A stretch of 64,000 bases of DNA from Haemaphysalis longicornis (lineage: Eukaryota; Arthropoda; Arachnida; Ixodida; Ixodidae), in contig CM023457.1 of the NCBI GenBank assembly GCA_013339765.2, positions 58,255,013 through 58,319,012 on the forward strand, read 5' to 3'. Numbering within the stretch: the stretch's first letter is position 1; each line of letters starts with the position of its first letter. Below the pieces are notes generated by a model. The model did not search any database, was not told where the DNA came from, and saw only the letters and a list, made by a program, of their open reading frames with translations. This document shows positions 34,641-46,700 of this stretch, in pieces. A program made the translations under genes and the position numbers.

Positions 34641-35163
34641 TTAGGGGCGAAGACCCTTAGGGGCTCGGACTGTCTGCACCTGATGTCGTCGTAACCGTCG
34701 TCTCGTGTAGTCACGGCACTAAAACGCCGGGACACTCGCTTGCGCCTCGCGCTAGAACGTTTCGCGCTTCTAAGACACGAGTCTTCTACAGCAAAGCTGT
34801 ACACCTCCACCCCCCAATGGCTTCGTCTCCGTTGCCAAAACGACAAGGCACCCGCCGCGGTGGCTCAGTGGCTAAGGCGTTGCGCTGCTGAGCACAAGGT
34901 CGCGGGTTCGATTCCCGGCCGCGGCGGCCGCTTTTCTGATGGAGGCGAAAAGCAAAAACGCCCGTGTGCACGAGATTTCGACGCACGATAAAGATCCCCA
35001 GGTGGTCAAAATTAATCCGGAGCCCTCCACTACGGCGCGCCTCATCGCCTGCGTTGCGTCGGCGTGTTAAACCGTACAATCCAAAACGACAAGGCGCCAA
35101 GAATACGCGTATACACTACATGCTTCGCCCCTCCCCAGGTTTCACATTAGCGAAAAAGGCCCC
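34641..35163 (+). repeat. GGGGCGAAG-TIR repeat, copy interrupted by a SINE
   Basis: TTAGGGGCGAAGACCCTTAG, GTAGTCACGGCACTAAAACG and GGGACACTCGCTTGCG run to 34849. After the SINE, CGCCAAGAATACGCGTATAC and CATGCTTCGCCCCTCCCC continue to about 35163. The same sequence without the SINE is at 18267-18545. Confidence 0.75.
34850..35080 (+). mobile_element. Full-length Ruka-type SINE (231 bp)
   Basis: The 5' end is CCCGCCGCGG, followed by a consensus A box TGGCTCAGTGG (34861-34871) and a perfect B box GGTTCGATTCC (34905-34915), so the internal Pol III promoter looks intact. The body continues with GGAGGCGAAAAGCAAAAACG and GGAGCCCTCCACTACGG and ends ACCGTACAAT with almost no tail. CCAAAACGACAAGGC at 34835-34849 and 35081-35095 is an exact 15-bp target-site duplication. 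SINEs of this type are mobilised by LINE enzymes. The exact duplication suggests a young copy. Confidence 0.95.
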
Positions 35164-35340
35164 AGATTTTTTAAGATTTTTTTTTTTTTTTTTTGTGTAG
35201 CAAGACCAGATTTTTTCCACTCGCGAGGAATATTATGATTTCGTCAACGCCTTCCTCCTCAAGCTGAACACGCCACCGGCCCTCGCGCTCTTGATTTAGT
35301 CGACAACAGTTGATTGTTGATTTCATTGATGTTGGGGGAT

Positions 35341-36045
35341 TAACGCGCCCAAGCTGCACCTAAGCTATGAGGCGCGCTGTGGAGCGCTCCGGATTAATTC
35401 CGACCACCTGGGGATCTTTAACGTGCGCCGATATCTGAACACACGGACGTTTTTTTTTTACTTTTCGCCTCCGTGAGGACAGTGGCCGTCGCGATCGGGA
35501 ACCGAACCTGCGTCCTTGGGCTCAGCTAGCGTCACTAATAAAGGCTTTTAGAGTATCGGCACTCTTTCTCTCGTTGTTATGTGCCGACAGGATTTTCATT
35601 GGTCGGTCGGCACCACGTGATATTTGTTACATATGGGTGCAGCCAAAAAGTATTCAGGGCGCCTCCCTCTCCCTTCCTTACGTCCCCATTTTTTAGTTTT
35701 TTTTTTCAGCCATTTCTTTATCGGGGAATTATCTTTCGCTTGAATTCTCACAACTCTCTCCTCACCCTCACAGCTCCACCTCCGTCTCTTTCTGCATATT
35801 TCTCTTCGTTCATTTTCTGCTTCGCTCCTGCTCTGTCGGCTGCGCGGACGCTAGAGCGGCGGTCACACTCTGCCCACAAACCGGCGGCGGTTTTCTTGGG
35901 AGAGATGGCAACACTGCAAGCCAGAAACAAAATGGTCCCTAGATGCTTTCAGGTGCACGAAGTGGGGGTGCACATAAGTGTAGCTTATTTAGTGACGCTA
36001 GGCTCAGCAGCACAAAGCTAATAGCCACTGAGCCACCGCGGCGGG
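35341..36045 (-). mobile_element. Ruka-type SINE, split by a hAT-like MITE
   Basis: The body part is 35341-35526 (GGATTAACGCGCCC, GCGCTCCGGATTAATTCC, GACCACCTGGGGATC). The head resumes after the MITE at 36001 with GGCTCAGCAGCAC and ends GCCACTGAGCCACCGCGG plus CGGG at 36045. The two pieces make one nearly complete SINE once the MITE and one GGCTCAGC are removed. Confidence 0.9.
35527..36000 (-). mobile_element. hAT-like MITE, copy B (474 bp)
   Basis: The ends TAGCGTCACTAATAAAGG and (right, reversed) TAGCGTCACTAAATAAGC are inverted repeats. GGCTCAGC at 35519-35526 and 36001-36008 is an exact 8-bp target duplication. The interior aligns in reverse with 22387-22707 (CACGTGGTGCCGACCGACCA in reverse, GGACGCTAGAGCGG, GGCAACACTGCA), plus about 150 bp of pyrimidine-rich sequence absent from copy A. 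It is noncoding. Confidence 0.9.
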
Positions 36046-36194
36046 TTAGTTGCCAATAGTGCTTATAATCAGCGGGCAATCTCGCGATGGCCTTCTATGG
36101 CATTCTTATCAGACATCGTAAGGGAATGAATGCACGTGTGTGTATGTTGTCATTCAGCACTGAAGGGAAAGAAACGGTACCCGGCGGAAGTATT

Positions 36195-36476
36195 CCCTCT
36201 CAAGCTCGTTTTACATTGCGCGAATTTCGCCTGCGAATTCGCAGCTGCGGTGCCGCTCATGCGGCAAAACGATCTGCTTTTTTTTTTCTGTTTTCATTAC
36301 TGCGACAAATTGGCAAACGCCAAGCGGCGTTTATGGGAGAAGTTCGACCAGTATACAAACATTTGGCAATTTGCCACAGCAACGCGAATAGATCGTTTTG
36401 CCACACGAGCGGCGCCGCAGCTGCGAATTCGCTGGCGAAAATCGTGCCGTGTAGAACGGGCTTCAGGCGAGGGGAC
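36195..36476. mobile_element. ~280-bp foldback MITE
   Basis: Left-arm words AAGCTCGTTTTACATTGCGC, TGCGAATTCGCAGCTGCGG and GCGGCAAAACGATCT recur inverted in the right arm up to GTAGAACGGGCTTCAGGCGA, at roughly 85% identity. The loop is about 20-40 bp. The overlapping frames of 84-175 codons on both strands here reflect the symmetry. Exact ends and target duplication are uncertain. Confidence 0.75.
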
Positions 36477-36479
36477 CAT

Positions 36480-37700
36480 TGCCGTACGAGGAGAACCAGA
36501 AACTGGTCCACGATAGGTTTTTTTTTCGCGTTCAGGAGAGCGGCGTGGAACTCCGGATATGCACGTAGCCACGCTTCCTACAACCCCGCGCTCGTGCACG
36601 TCCACTCAGTCTAGGCGTTATCGAAGCGCGCATGCAAATATTGTTTTGCTATTCAGTGCGTATATAGACGGTCAAAGCCCGCTATACAACTGTGAATAGT
36701 TCTTGCGCTCTTTCTTGTTGTTGTTGTTGTTTTCGTCCACCCCCGCCAGTCACGAACGCTCAATACCGATGGTATCTTCTGCATTTCAACTAGACGGAGC
36801 AAACTACATCTCAAAGAAAATTTAGCTCCATTACCGAGGTGGCTAGTATTGCAACAAGCCAAGATTGTAAAACAAAACCATCTCAGAATTCCGCCTTCGG
36901 TTGGGAACCAAAACATTTACGCCTGTGCAATTGATATTGGTGTTGACAGTCGAAATTTTGATGCAGTGATAAGTGAGTTCCCCTCATGAAAACTGTTTTA
37001 ATTAGACCGACGAAACGCCTAATTGCTCTGTGGGATTGAAACGTCATGATTATGGGGTGAGTGTCGTTATTTTCCCTTCGAAAGCTTGTAGCGTCGTCGT
37101 CGAATAAACACGTTATATCAGCGATCACATCACGGGTCGTGTCTATGGTACGCCTGTCACGCCGACAAGCAAAGACGGGGCTGGGATGAATCATGATGCA
37201 GCATGACGACAGTTCAAGCAAAAGCAGCTCGGCCAGACAAGGAATATTAATTGACGCCGTATCAAAATAAGAAGTTGTGGGCTACACTGATCGCGGGCCC
37301 GAAGCATCCCTCTCGCAATCCCGGGGCCCTTATAAATTTGATACGCTTCGTGCGCACAGCAATCATTATCGTCATCATCATAAAATTTATTGAGAAAGAA
37401 GTTGGATTTAAAGGGGGAACGAGCTGTTGACGATGATGATATTGATGATGAACAGTCGGAAGAGTAGATAGCCTTGATATTGATGAATATAGGTTTATAT
37501 ATCATTGGTATTGACATTATTGTTATTATGAAGATGAAAAGAGCTAGCTTTGACGGAAAGGAATAGATTTAGGGATAATGATGATGATTACGACTTCGCG
37601 GAGGAACTACCGGTACAGCAATTGCACTAGGTTACGCTGTGGGGGAGGCTACGATAGTTGGAGAGAAAGCAATTATTATTAATAATAATATAATTACTAT
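36480..37700. other. No supported gene
   Basis: ATG/CAT-rich simple sequence lies at 37360-37520. No gene was recognised. Confidence 0.4.
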
Positions 37701-37709
37701 TATCATGGT

Positions 37710-37710
<1 letters not shown>

Positions 37711-37766
<56 letters not shown>

Positions 37767-37807
37767 CAGTAGTAGTGGTAGTGGTAGTAGTAGTAGTAGT
37801 AGTAGTA
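37711..37807 (+). repeat. (AGT)n microsatellite
   Basis: About 32 AGT units with a few G substitutions. Poly-serine and poly-tyrosine frames come from this array. Confidence 0.95.
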
Positions 37808-38130
37808 TACTCGGTTACAACTCAAGAACGGCACCACCTCATGTAGTGGATCACTCCACCAAAGCGCCGGACCCGTGACGTCAGTGCGCGCGCGTTTTGA
37901 AAAGGGTTTACTATGAATGCGTGATATCGTCTGCCTTGTCTCACGCAGTTTGTTTGTCGTCACTGGAGTCGTTTATAAGCATATTAAGTCCAAAAAATCA
38001 CGGGAACGGCTCACGCCATGTTCAAAATATTCGCAGTAACGCCCTACTTGCGCCGCGCGGAGAAACATCCGGCTACGGTGATAAGGCACAGCAGCAACTT
38101 CCGCTGCCGTTCTTAAGTTGCCACGGAGTA

Positions 38131-38185
<55 letters not shown>
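38131..38185 (+). repeat. (AGT)n microsatellite
   Basis: A pure AGT/TAG array of about 18 units. Confidence 0.95.
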
Positions 38186-38189
38186 CCCA

Positions 38190-39455
38190 GCAAAGAGAGG
38201 AGAAGACCAGGAAGTGATTCATTATGCTGCGTCCAGCTCGCCTTTTAATTTCGGTCGCATTTAAAAACGGGAACGTGGTACACTTCAGAGGAAAAATGGC
38301 CTTCGAATTTAAAAGGAGGCGGTGATACAAGATGCCTCGCGGCCTTGTGTTTCAGGCGGCGACAACACCCCTCCTAGTTGTAGTAGTACTCGGAAAGATT
38401 ATGTAGGGCGTGAGATGCTCCTCATCCGAGCAATGCTCCCAGCTGTAGATTTGTTCGGGGAAACAGAGAGAGAGAGAGAGGGGGATAGAAGAAAAAAAAA
38501 AGAACGCGATTATCGCGCTTGGCCGGCCGCCCGCCCGCTCTCCCTTGGGCTATTGAGTCACGAGTAGTGTCCGAGGTCTTTCTTACCGAGATAAGGCGAC
38601 GCGCGCGACAGGAAAGAGACACTCGTGCGCTACCAGGACTTGAGGCATCCTAAGCGCTTTTGTCGGGAACTGTACGGTAACTTGAATGAATCACCCACAC
38701 GAGCGCGAAAGAATGGGAGCGCTGAATCTCGGGGGGCGGGCTTCTGTTGTTCCACGAATCGCTCGCGGCATGCCAGCTTGTAGCCCTGACTGCCGGAACT
38801 ATCGATAGGAGAAAACAGCGATAGCAGTATCCGCTTTCGATTTATGTTGTTGTTGTTGTTGTTGTCGAAAACGCTGACTGAAGTACAGTGGTTAGGAAGG
38901 GGCGGTGATGAGCGTCGGGTGGCCATCCTCCCCGGCAGCCATATTGGCTGGAAAACGAAAATTTCCCCGAGGGGGAAAGTGTTCCGGCGATTCTCTGGCG
39001 GCCGGCGGGAAATTACTCATGATGTGCGCTCGTAAGTTTAGAGGATGCGCGCGAAGCAAAATGGCGGGACTTATCAGCGGAGGAAATTGAGCCGAGGGAG
39101 AGAGATTGGACCGAGGGGATAGCTCGAAGCGGAACGGCGGTGATTACTTCATCGCTTCAGTCCAGTTGCTTGACAGCTTTATAGCGGTACGTCAAGCTTC
39201 TGGGGCGCGTCAAGGGAACAGTTCATGAATGGGCTGGTGTTTGCGATGTCGTGCCATTTCGATGACGTAGCTTTCCCCATTTTCATATCTATATCCCACA
39301 CTTTCAAACGGAAGGAGGCAAGTTCTTCTTGTTCGGTTTCTTGGCATTTGCTGCCGACACAGCCACGGCGGATGCCGACGCCCGGTCACACAGTGTCGCA
39401 CAAAGCGTGAAACCGGTGAACAGAACTGATGAAAAGCCACCATCACCTCACTTGG
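38190..39455. other. No supported gene; GC-rich at 38.5-39.1 kb
   Basis: A GA run at 38464, (TGT)n at 38845 and AAAATGGCGGG near 39057 (a YY1-like site) lie in a CpG-containing stretch. Promoter activity is possible, but no transcript can be drawn. Confidence 0.3.
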
Positions 39456-39458
39456 AAC

Positions 39459-39530
39459 AAATGATGATGATGTTTGGAGTTTAATGGCGCTAGGCCGACT
39501 AAGGGCAAGGAGCACCAAACAATAGCCCAC
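39459..39530 (-). repeat. Dispersed repeat end with ATG tail
   Basis: ATGATGATG followed by TTTGGAGTTTAATGGCGCTA and AAGGAGCACCA has the layout of a LINE or SINE end with a trinucleotide tail. Only about 70 bp remain. Confidence 0.4.
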
Positions 39531-39654
39531 TTGGAACATCCCGTGGATATCCTTGGAAGCGCTTTTCAGTGTTTAAAAATCGTTGCTGGGCCCTTTGCCA
39601 CACTAATACCGACATTTAACCCCCTTTTACGGATCAGCTAACAGCAGCTTAAAT

Positions 39655-40026
39655 TAAATTGAGGACGACTCAGCGCGCAATGGAACGGAAGATGATAGTT
39701 GTAACATTAAGGGACAAGAGGAGAGCGGCGTGGGTCAGGAAACAAACGCGTGTTAAGGACATATTAGTAGAAATTAAGAAGAAATGGATGTGGGCAGGGC
39801 ATTTACTGCGAAGGCAAGATAACCGTTGGTCATTAAGGGTAACAGAGTGGATCCCTAGAGAAGGCAAGCGTTGCAGGGGGCTGGCAGAAAGTTAGATGGG
39901 CAGATGAGATCAAGAAGTTTGCGGGGATAAATTGGTCGCGGTTAGCCCAGGACCGGGGTAATTGGAGAATAATGGGAGAGGCCTTTGCCGGCGTATATAG
40001 GCTGGTGGTGATGATGATGATGATGA
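39655..40026 (+). pseudogene. RTE-like LINE 3' end
   Basis: The frame at 39659 encodes AMERKMIVVTLRDKRRAAWV, then WMWAGHLLRRQDNRWSLRVT, the RTE C-terminal signature. Further residues (WADEIKKFAGINW, GNWRIMGEAF) lie in a shifted frame. A (GAT)n tail ends it at about 40026. It is a close paralogue, in opposite orientation, of 18794-19250. It is severely 5'-truncated. Confidence 0.8.
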
Positions 40027-40029
40027 ACA

Positions 40030-41095
40030 GCATTGCGTTCTTCACCCCACATAGGATTCCCAGCCGACATAATCGGAAATGCTTTGTAGCGCTTATAAAT
40101 GGTTGCAGTCTGCAGAGCTCAATACGGCACAAATGCCGGCAGTCAACACCTATTACGGGATTTGCTAGCACGCGCTCTTCACACACCATCTGAGAGGGTT
40201 AAGTTCCGGCTCGCTCTTGTCTCAAGGCTAAAAACTAAAACCCAGTCATAATAACCGCACAGTACGTACTTCTTTTTTTCCCCTTCGCGGCGCGCCACGG
40301 GCCTTCTCGTCTGAGCGTGTCGTCGATCGGGGAGGAATCGCCTGTTGAAGGATTTACGGCTCGCAAACACCTCCGGGCATACTAATAACGTCCCTTCGGC
40401 CTTGCGAGCGGTTGAGATTTTCGCTCGAACGACCTCAAACTGGGCGGAATAGCGCCCGCTGTCTCTGCGCCCTCTCTCCCTCGTCGATGTCGCGCGTAAC
40501 CCGACACCGCACATCGGCGCGGTTGGAATCCGGATCGGCGCGATATCAACAGCCGCCGCCGCCGCAAATGGGACGCAGCTCACGAACCAGCCGGCGGCCT
40601 CCCGGGTTGCGTTCTGGGTGTCGTCTGCTTCGCTTTCGTTGTGTCCCTGTTACTACGCGCTGCTGTGCCGGCCGATTTCGTCTGCTCGAAAAAAGTTCCA
40701 GGGTCGTCTGCGCTCGTCTTTTGCTTCTGCAGTGTTCGTGCGCTCGAAGACCGATTGAGCCCTTTTTTTTTTTTCCTACTCCAACGTAGCGTAGGGAGGT
40801 GAGTGAGCAGACTGCAGGGGCGGAGGGTCGTCTGCTAAGAAGCTGAGAACGCGTATAGCGTGAGAGTGTGGCGTTAATTAGTAGCTGCACTCCGGGAGAT
40901 CACTGTGCTTCGGTAGTGACCAAACTCTGACTGTATACTCCGGACAGGAGGCATCGCCCTTCTGCAAGAAATGCGTCCGTGTCAGGGTCGCGCAAGAAAA
41001 TATTTTTCAACCCTGGTTTCCTTTCCTTTTTGCGTGTTTGCAGACGGATTTTCTACCTCCCGTAGCTACAGTCACCGTGAGGATTGCGAAAAGAC
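40030..41095. other. No supported gene; GC-rich at 40.3-40.8 kb
   Basis: Overlapping open frames up to 134 codons on both strands, without domain or supporting splice sites. A 5' exon or promoter cannot be excluded. Confidence 0.3.
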
Positions 41096-41100
41096 ATTCG

Positions 41101-41335
41101 AGATGAGATTTGTTTTTCCCTCAACCTGTCAATCTGAGTTCTGTCAACCTGAGTTCTGTAAACTTGCTGTCAATGAGTTTCTTACTGCATTGAGTATACA
41201 TGCTATTGTGTGTTTTGACTGTGTTGTACTTGTTGCAATTTGAGTTTGTGTTATCTTGTATCCTCCCCCCCCCCCCCACCTCCATTAATGCCATATCGGC
41301 GTTGTGAGCACCAAATAAATAAAACAAACCAGTTA
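41101..41335 (+). mobile_element. CR1-like LINE 3' UTR with AAATA tail
   Basis: T-rich noncoding sequence passes into CCTCC, a poly-C tract and ATGCCATATCGGCGTTGTGA, ending CACCAAATAAATAAAAC. This order (pyrimidine tract, short hairpin-like phrase, AAATA repeats) is that of CR1 elements elsewhere in the window (58.6 kb). Confidence 0.45.
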
Positions 41336-41910
41336 TACGGCGCCTGGTCAGATGCGAGTTTGAGCAGCCAGCTCTCGAGTATCTCTATGGCGAAATTCAA
41401 TGCTACACCATACGGCCTAGCGCGTCACGTGGCCGATTGGCGCCAAATATGAATTGGTCAGTTTTCGCGCCAGGTCGAATGTGCTGATGGCAGCGGTGGT
41501 AAGATCGTGCTGTGCAGGTAACCGTATAATTGCGGCCCAATTCATGCCGCGGTTGCTACGATGATTTTAAAATTGGCGCTCATGGTGCCGTCGCCCGAAG
41601 CCTGGGAAAGCGTCGCTATGCAGCGGAAGCATGGAAGAGAGTCGCCGCAATCCTCGAGAAATAACACGCAAAATGATCTGAAGAAGGCTCGTCTCAAAAA
41701 TCCTGGTCGCCAAGGTTATTTGGCTATTGTTTCTCATCGACGTAATTTCAGGGGCAGGGGGGGGGGGGACCGGTGATAAATGCACGGGCAGTTAACCTGG
41801 AATCTTTTTGTTTTTGTTTTAAGGTTTTAAGGCTCGCACTGGCTGTCGTATTATGTACTGCGTATTCGTTTGCAATTTTGGTTAACGTTGTTGACGAGAT
41901 TGACTGCCTT

Positions 41911-41911
41911 G

Positions 41912-41973
<62 letters not shown>

Positions 41974-41998
41974 TTATTTATTTATTTATTTATTTATT

Positions 41999-42037
<39 letters not shown>

Positions 42038-42042
42038 TTATA
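41911..42042 (-). repeat. (TTTA)n tail of a CR1-like LINE
   Basis: About 130 bp of TTTA repeats with three interruptions. It abuts CR1-type 3' sequence (TAGTACCCACAGCGCCTTTT), so it is the element's 3' tail, expanded as a microsatellite. Confidence 0.8.
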
Positions 42043-43745
42043 GTACCCACAGCGCCTTTTCAAGACATTACAGGGTTACAGGGGGGGGGGGGATAACGAA
42101 GAAATTTGTGCAAAATAGAGGCAAAACAGAAATGTCATTTAAAGCGCAATTACAAGCCAAAACCCTGCATGTTCAACAAAGATACATTACAAAGAACACG
42201 AAGGTACATCATTAGACATAATTGTCACAACATTTTTGGGTAACTTATTCCATTTGCGAATAGTTTTGGGGAAAAAAGCATGCTTAAACAATTCGGTTCT
42301 ACAGTGTATTTCTTTTATTTTACAGGAGTGATCTGTCCTTAGTGAAACATAGTCTGGACTCATTAAATAACAACTTCTATCTATCCCTGTTTTGTTATGA
42401 AATATATTGTAAAAAAAATTTAGTCTGAGTACTCTCCTACGATGCTGAAGCGAATCCCAACCTAGGCAGCGCTTAGCAGTGGACACACTGAAGTTCCTTG
42501 AGTAATCTTTAAGAACAAAGCGAGTAGCCAAGTTTTGCACTCTTTCTAGTTTCTCGATATAAGATTTGATACGTGGACCCCCTACCGTGCAAGCAAACTC
42601 GAGTATAGGACGAACATTGGTCTTGTACAGCAACTCTTTCGTCTTCACTGGAAAACGTTTCGCGTTGTGACGTAGGAAGCCTAAAACACGACAAGCTTTC
42701 ACGCACCCTATAATTTTCCTGATGGCGCCAAGACAGGTCAGAGGGAAGATACACACCAAGATATTTATGTTCGAACGTTTGGTTAAGGCATGTACCATTA
42801 ATGGTATAGGAATAAACATGAGGCGTTTTCTTTCCCGTGATGCACATGTACACAGATTTTTGCAGGTTTATCTGCATTCCCCAAGTTTGACACCAATCAA
42901 ATAGCCTATTCCCATCATGTTGAAGCGTGGTGCAGTCATACAAGTGATTACTAATTCTATATAATACACAGCGGTCTGCAAACAATCGTATTGTTGGAGA
43001 AATACCGGTACAAATATCATTCATGAATATTAAAAATAATAGTGGGCCCGAAACAGAACCCTGCGGTACTCCCGAACTTACACCGACATCTTCAGACTGC
43101 TGACCGTTTACGACAACACTGCTGTTTCCGGTAGTTCAAGTACTCTTGTATCCAACGAACAATTTCAGGGTTTATGCTATACCACGCCATTTTTTCTACG
43201 AGGAGTGAATGATGAACAACGTCAAACGCCTTTGCTAAATAAAGAAATATACAGCCCGCGGGGAAACCTTGATCCAATGCACCAGCAATATCATGCGTTA
43301 ATTCTGTTAATTGCGCCACACAAGAAAATCCAGCTCGAAAACCATGCCGTTGCGGGCTAAGCAGCGAGAATGAATTTAAGTGGTTAATAATGCGAGTTAA
43401 AAAGCACGTGCTCGAGCACTTTACATACTACACTCGTCAAAGAAACAGGCCTATAATTGGGTACGAGGCTACGTGGTCCCGATTTGTGCAACGGCGCAAC
43501 GTTTGCAAGTTTCCAGTCATCTGGTAGGACTCCTTCTTTCAGTGACCTCGAAAAAAGAATTCGACAATATTTTGATAACGCGGCTGCACATGACGATAGC
43601 AACGCTGTAGGTAATTCATCGGGCCTCATGGCACTGGACGGTTTCAAACGTAAAAGCATCTGCTCTATTCCGCGTATATCAAACTCAGTATCATCCATGG
43701 GGACAACTTGCAACAGCACTTCATGTAAATACGGCATCTCGTAAT
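42043..43745 (-). pseudogene. CR1-like LINE ORF2 relic
   Basis: Four frames on the minus strand follow RT order. 43384-43737 gives DDWKLANVAPLHKSG and NYRPVSLTSVVCKVLEHVL (fingers). 43092-43319 gives motif A as CIFLYLAKAFDVVHH. 43022-43080 gives SGVPQGSVSGPLLFLIFMND (motif B), running into FADRC near 42970 (motif C). 42187-42819 is the C-terminal half, with RYVxPxLEFAC-type and FFPKTIRKWNKLP segments. In motif A the usual Asp is Tyr, and in motif C the second Asp is Arg, so both metal-binding positions are damaged besides several frameshifts. The endonuclease is missing; the copy is 5'-truncated near 43745. Confidence 0.85.
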
Positions 43746-43749
43746 GCTC

Positions 43750-46700
43750 CTAAGGGAGAATTTAATTAAAATTTGTTAAAGTTTTGAGCTATCGAACTCA
43801 GTTGCAACCTGACAGTATGCGTCAGATGCACTCGCCAAGCAACTAACTCCTGAGGGCATTGACGTCAATGATACGTTAATGAAGTTAATGAGAGCAGGTG
43901 AGGCGGGAAGTACGTAGAAGTGAAGTACAAGGGAAATACTGTAATACCTGTGCCACACGTACACAAAAAATAACATTAAGTGCTTGATACTTTAAGTTTT
44001 AATGCCATTAATTCGCTGCTACAAGCAAAAATGTAATGCCATTCCCTCTAATGTAATTTTTTGGTTTAAAAAGTTCTGCACAACTCATTTGCCTTCACAA
44101 ACGTCTTAAATCTGCATACCCTCGAACGCGATGAGCGCCAAATGAAACCAACGAAACTCTCAGCACCAGAGTATTGACGCAGAAATGTAGCTGAACTTCG
44201 AAATAAGGCGATTTTTTTCTGCGCTCTTGGTGGCGAAGTTTTGAAGAAGACGAAGTTCGTGGCAAAAGCCAAAACATCGTGTCACTCGTCGTGTTCGATT
44301 TTTCGGATTTGGCTATCACTGATGGCGATGGCAGCTGATGAAGCCACTTTTAGAAACGGTTCACACCATTTTTAAGAAAACTCTGTTTCTCATAACGTTT
44401 TCTTCCGCAAAAACACATTTGTAACCATTCTAAGACGTTTTTCTCTATATGAACGACTTCTAAAGTATGAGTGACTTTCTCTTTTGGGTCATGCATCACC
44501 ACCATGCCTACACACTTAATGCCTTGGCGTTTTCGCGCGTAGCACGGCCCGCCCAACTAATGTCATTCGATATCTTAAGGCCTTAAACACGTAATATCAT
44601 TTTTCGTGTACGCGTGGCGCGGGTATAAGTTAGCATGAAATTTGGGCATTGGAAAAAAATGAACGAAATGCCAGAACATAATGTTGACAACGATCGGCCC
44701 GAGCACGTTCAAAGCACCCGTTCCGGTATCCTTCATTGCGAAGCCGTCACGTGATGCCTTCCAGCCTTGTCCACTAAGGGGAGCGCGCGTGTTTTAAACG
44801 AGACCTTGGCTCCGACCAGTTTATAATGCTAACTAGGACGATTGCGAGTAGATTCACACACAGTAACGCGGTCAAGGCACGCCGAAAGCCAGGAGCGTCT
44901 CCATCGGAAGATGAACAAAAAGCAGACTGTGCCTCTGTAAAAGCAGAGGAATTATAACTAGTGCAACAAAGGTTGATGCCGGAGTTGAGTGCGTCGAATT
45001 CCTACTGCAGAAATAGCGCGACACTTGTACGCGCGCGCCAGCGCCAGCTGCTAACCAACCTGCGAACAGCGAGCGGGAGCTGCGCCCGAAGAGCGCGTAA
45101 ATCTATATGCTCCAACAGGGACCCAGTGAACACTTTTCGCCCATCCCCCCTAGTGGGTGCATGCCAAGTATTTCAGGGGCATCATCGTCATTAGAATATC
45201 GCCAGTTCAGGACTATTGCAGTCATAGATAAAAACTTTGGTGCAACGGCTTGGAAAACACTGACAAGGATTTTATTTCACCAACAGTTCTGGCTGCGGAA
45301 CTGCCTTCTTCTGGGTGCCCCCAACCGATTCTACAAACCCCAATACAGGACAGTAGGGTAATTATGTACCGTTTATTCTCCCCGCATCCCACTGTAGAAC
45401 ACTGTGCTTGCACATGTTTCGAAAATCACCGCCGGCGTTTTTCAGATCACTCGCGTGCGTGAACGCGTCGGGATATCGGCATGCACGGCTCGAAAGTGTA
45501 GGAATAAATTTGTTCGCAATCCGTATTCCCCCCCTCAAGGATTGGCCAATAAATATGCGATGTAAATTAACTACCCTTCTCCCCTGCTTATTTCATTACC
45601 CTTCGAATCTCCACCCAAATGTCCTTCGGGTATACGCGCCGCTTCTTCGCCGGCGGATGCGCGAGCTCACAAGGAAAAGCTTATAGCTCAATGCTTCCGT
45701 TATTATTATTTTATTAACCCATTAAACAATATCAGCGACTGCACGCGCGTATTATTAGAAGCAGTCGAATCACGCCTGGCATGCCTTATGCATCCGTTAA
45801 TTCACCTCTGCCCGTACAAACGCCCCAGCCGGATGAAGTAACTTGATTTAGGGATAAGTCGTTCAGAGTGCGCGTTAAAGGCGTTCCGATCCGACGTTGC
45901 ACGACTGGAATTAATTCGCACGCTCGTCGCGTCAGCCCGTATACTACGACCTTTGAAGATGAGGAGGAGATAAGAATAAAAAAAAAGGAGCCCAAAAGAC
46001 AAAAAATGACGTCGCCGCTGCCGCGGCTGTCTATTTTTTACGCGTATCGAATACGATTTCGAAGTTCAGGGCGATACTGGCGATCTCTCTCTCTCTCTCT
46101 CTTTTTTTTAACCTGTCGGTCATGGAATTTCGCCATCAACCGGATTTTTACATTCTCGCTCATTTCTTTTTTTGTGTGTGTTTTTAAGGTATTTACATTT
46201 CAGAAAGTGCCGTTTGGTATTCCCGAGGCGCAGCCGGGGAGTCGCTTCATTCAAGACGCCGCAATTGGATTATATGGGCGCGGCTGGCCGTATATCCGTT
46301 CCAGAATTTCAATAGTGTAGACTTATCGCTGGAGGTTTAAGAGCGCTCTTCAATCTTCTTATAATGAACACCGCGTGGGCCGAAGAAGCCGCCCAAGAGG
46401 GGCTTGCGAAAATAATTATCTATTTAAGCTCCCGTTCTGCGTTGCTCAGCTCGTGAGTGACTCTCTCGCGGTCCCGATACACGCACCTGCGAGAAAAGAA
46501 AAGCAATTTTACCTTAAATTTAGCGTACAAATTGCAAGAACATTTTTCAGAAGTAACATATAAGTGTATACGCTATCTAAAAAAGAATAAATAGCGTTAA
46601 AACAGCGAAACACAAGACAAAAAGTACGAACAGACAGTCTCTTTCCGTTCTCTTTGTCGTGTCTCGTTGTTTTTGTGATGTTTATTATTGTTTTAAAAAT

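Noticed and set aside
37709..38330. Poly-Ser and poly-Tyr proteins
   Set aside because: Translation of AGT microsatellites.
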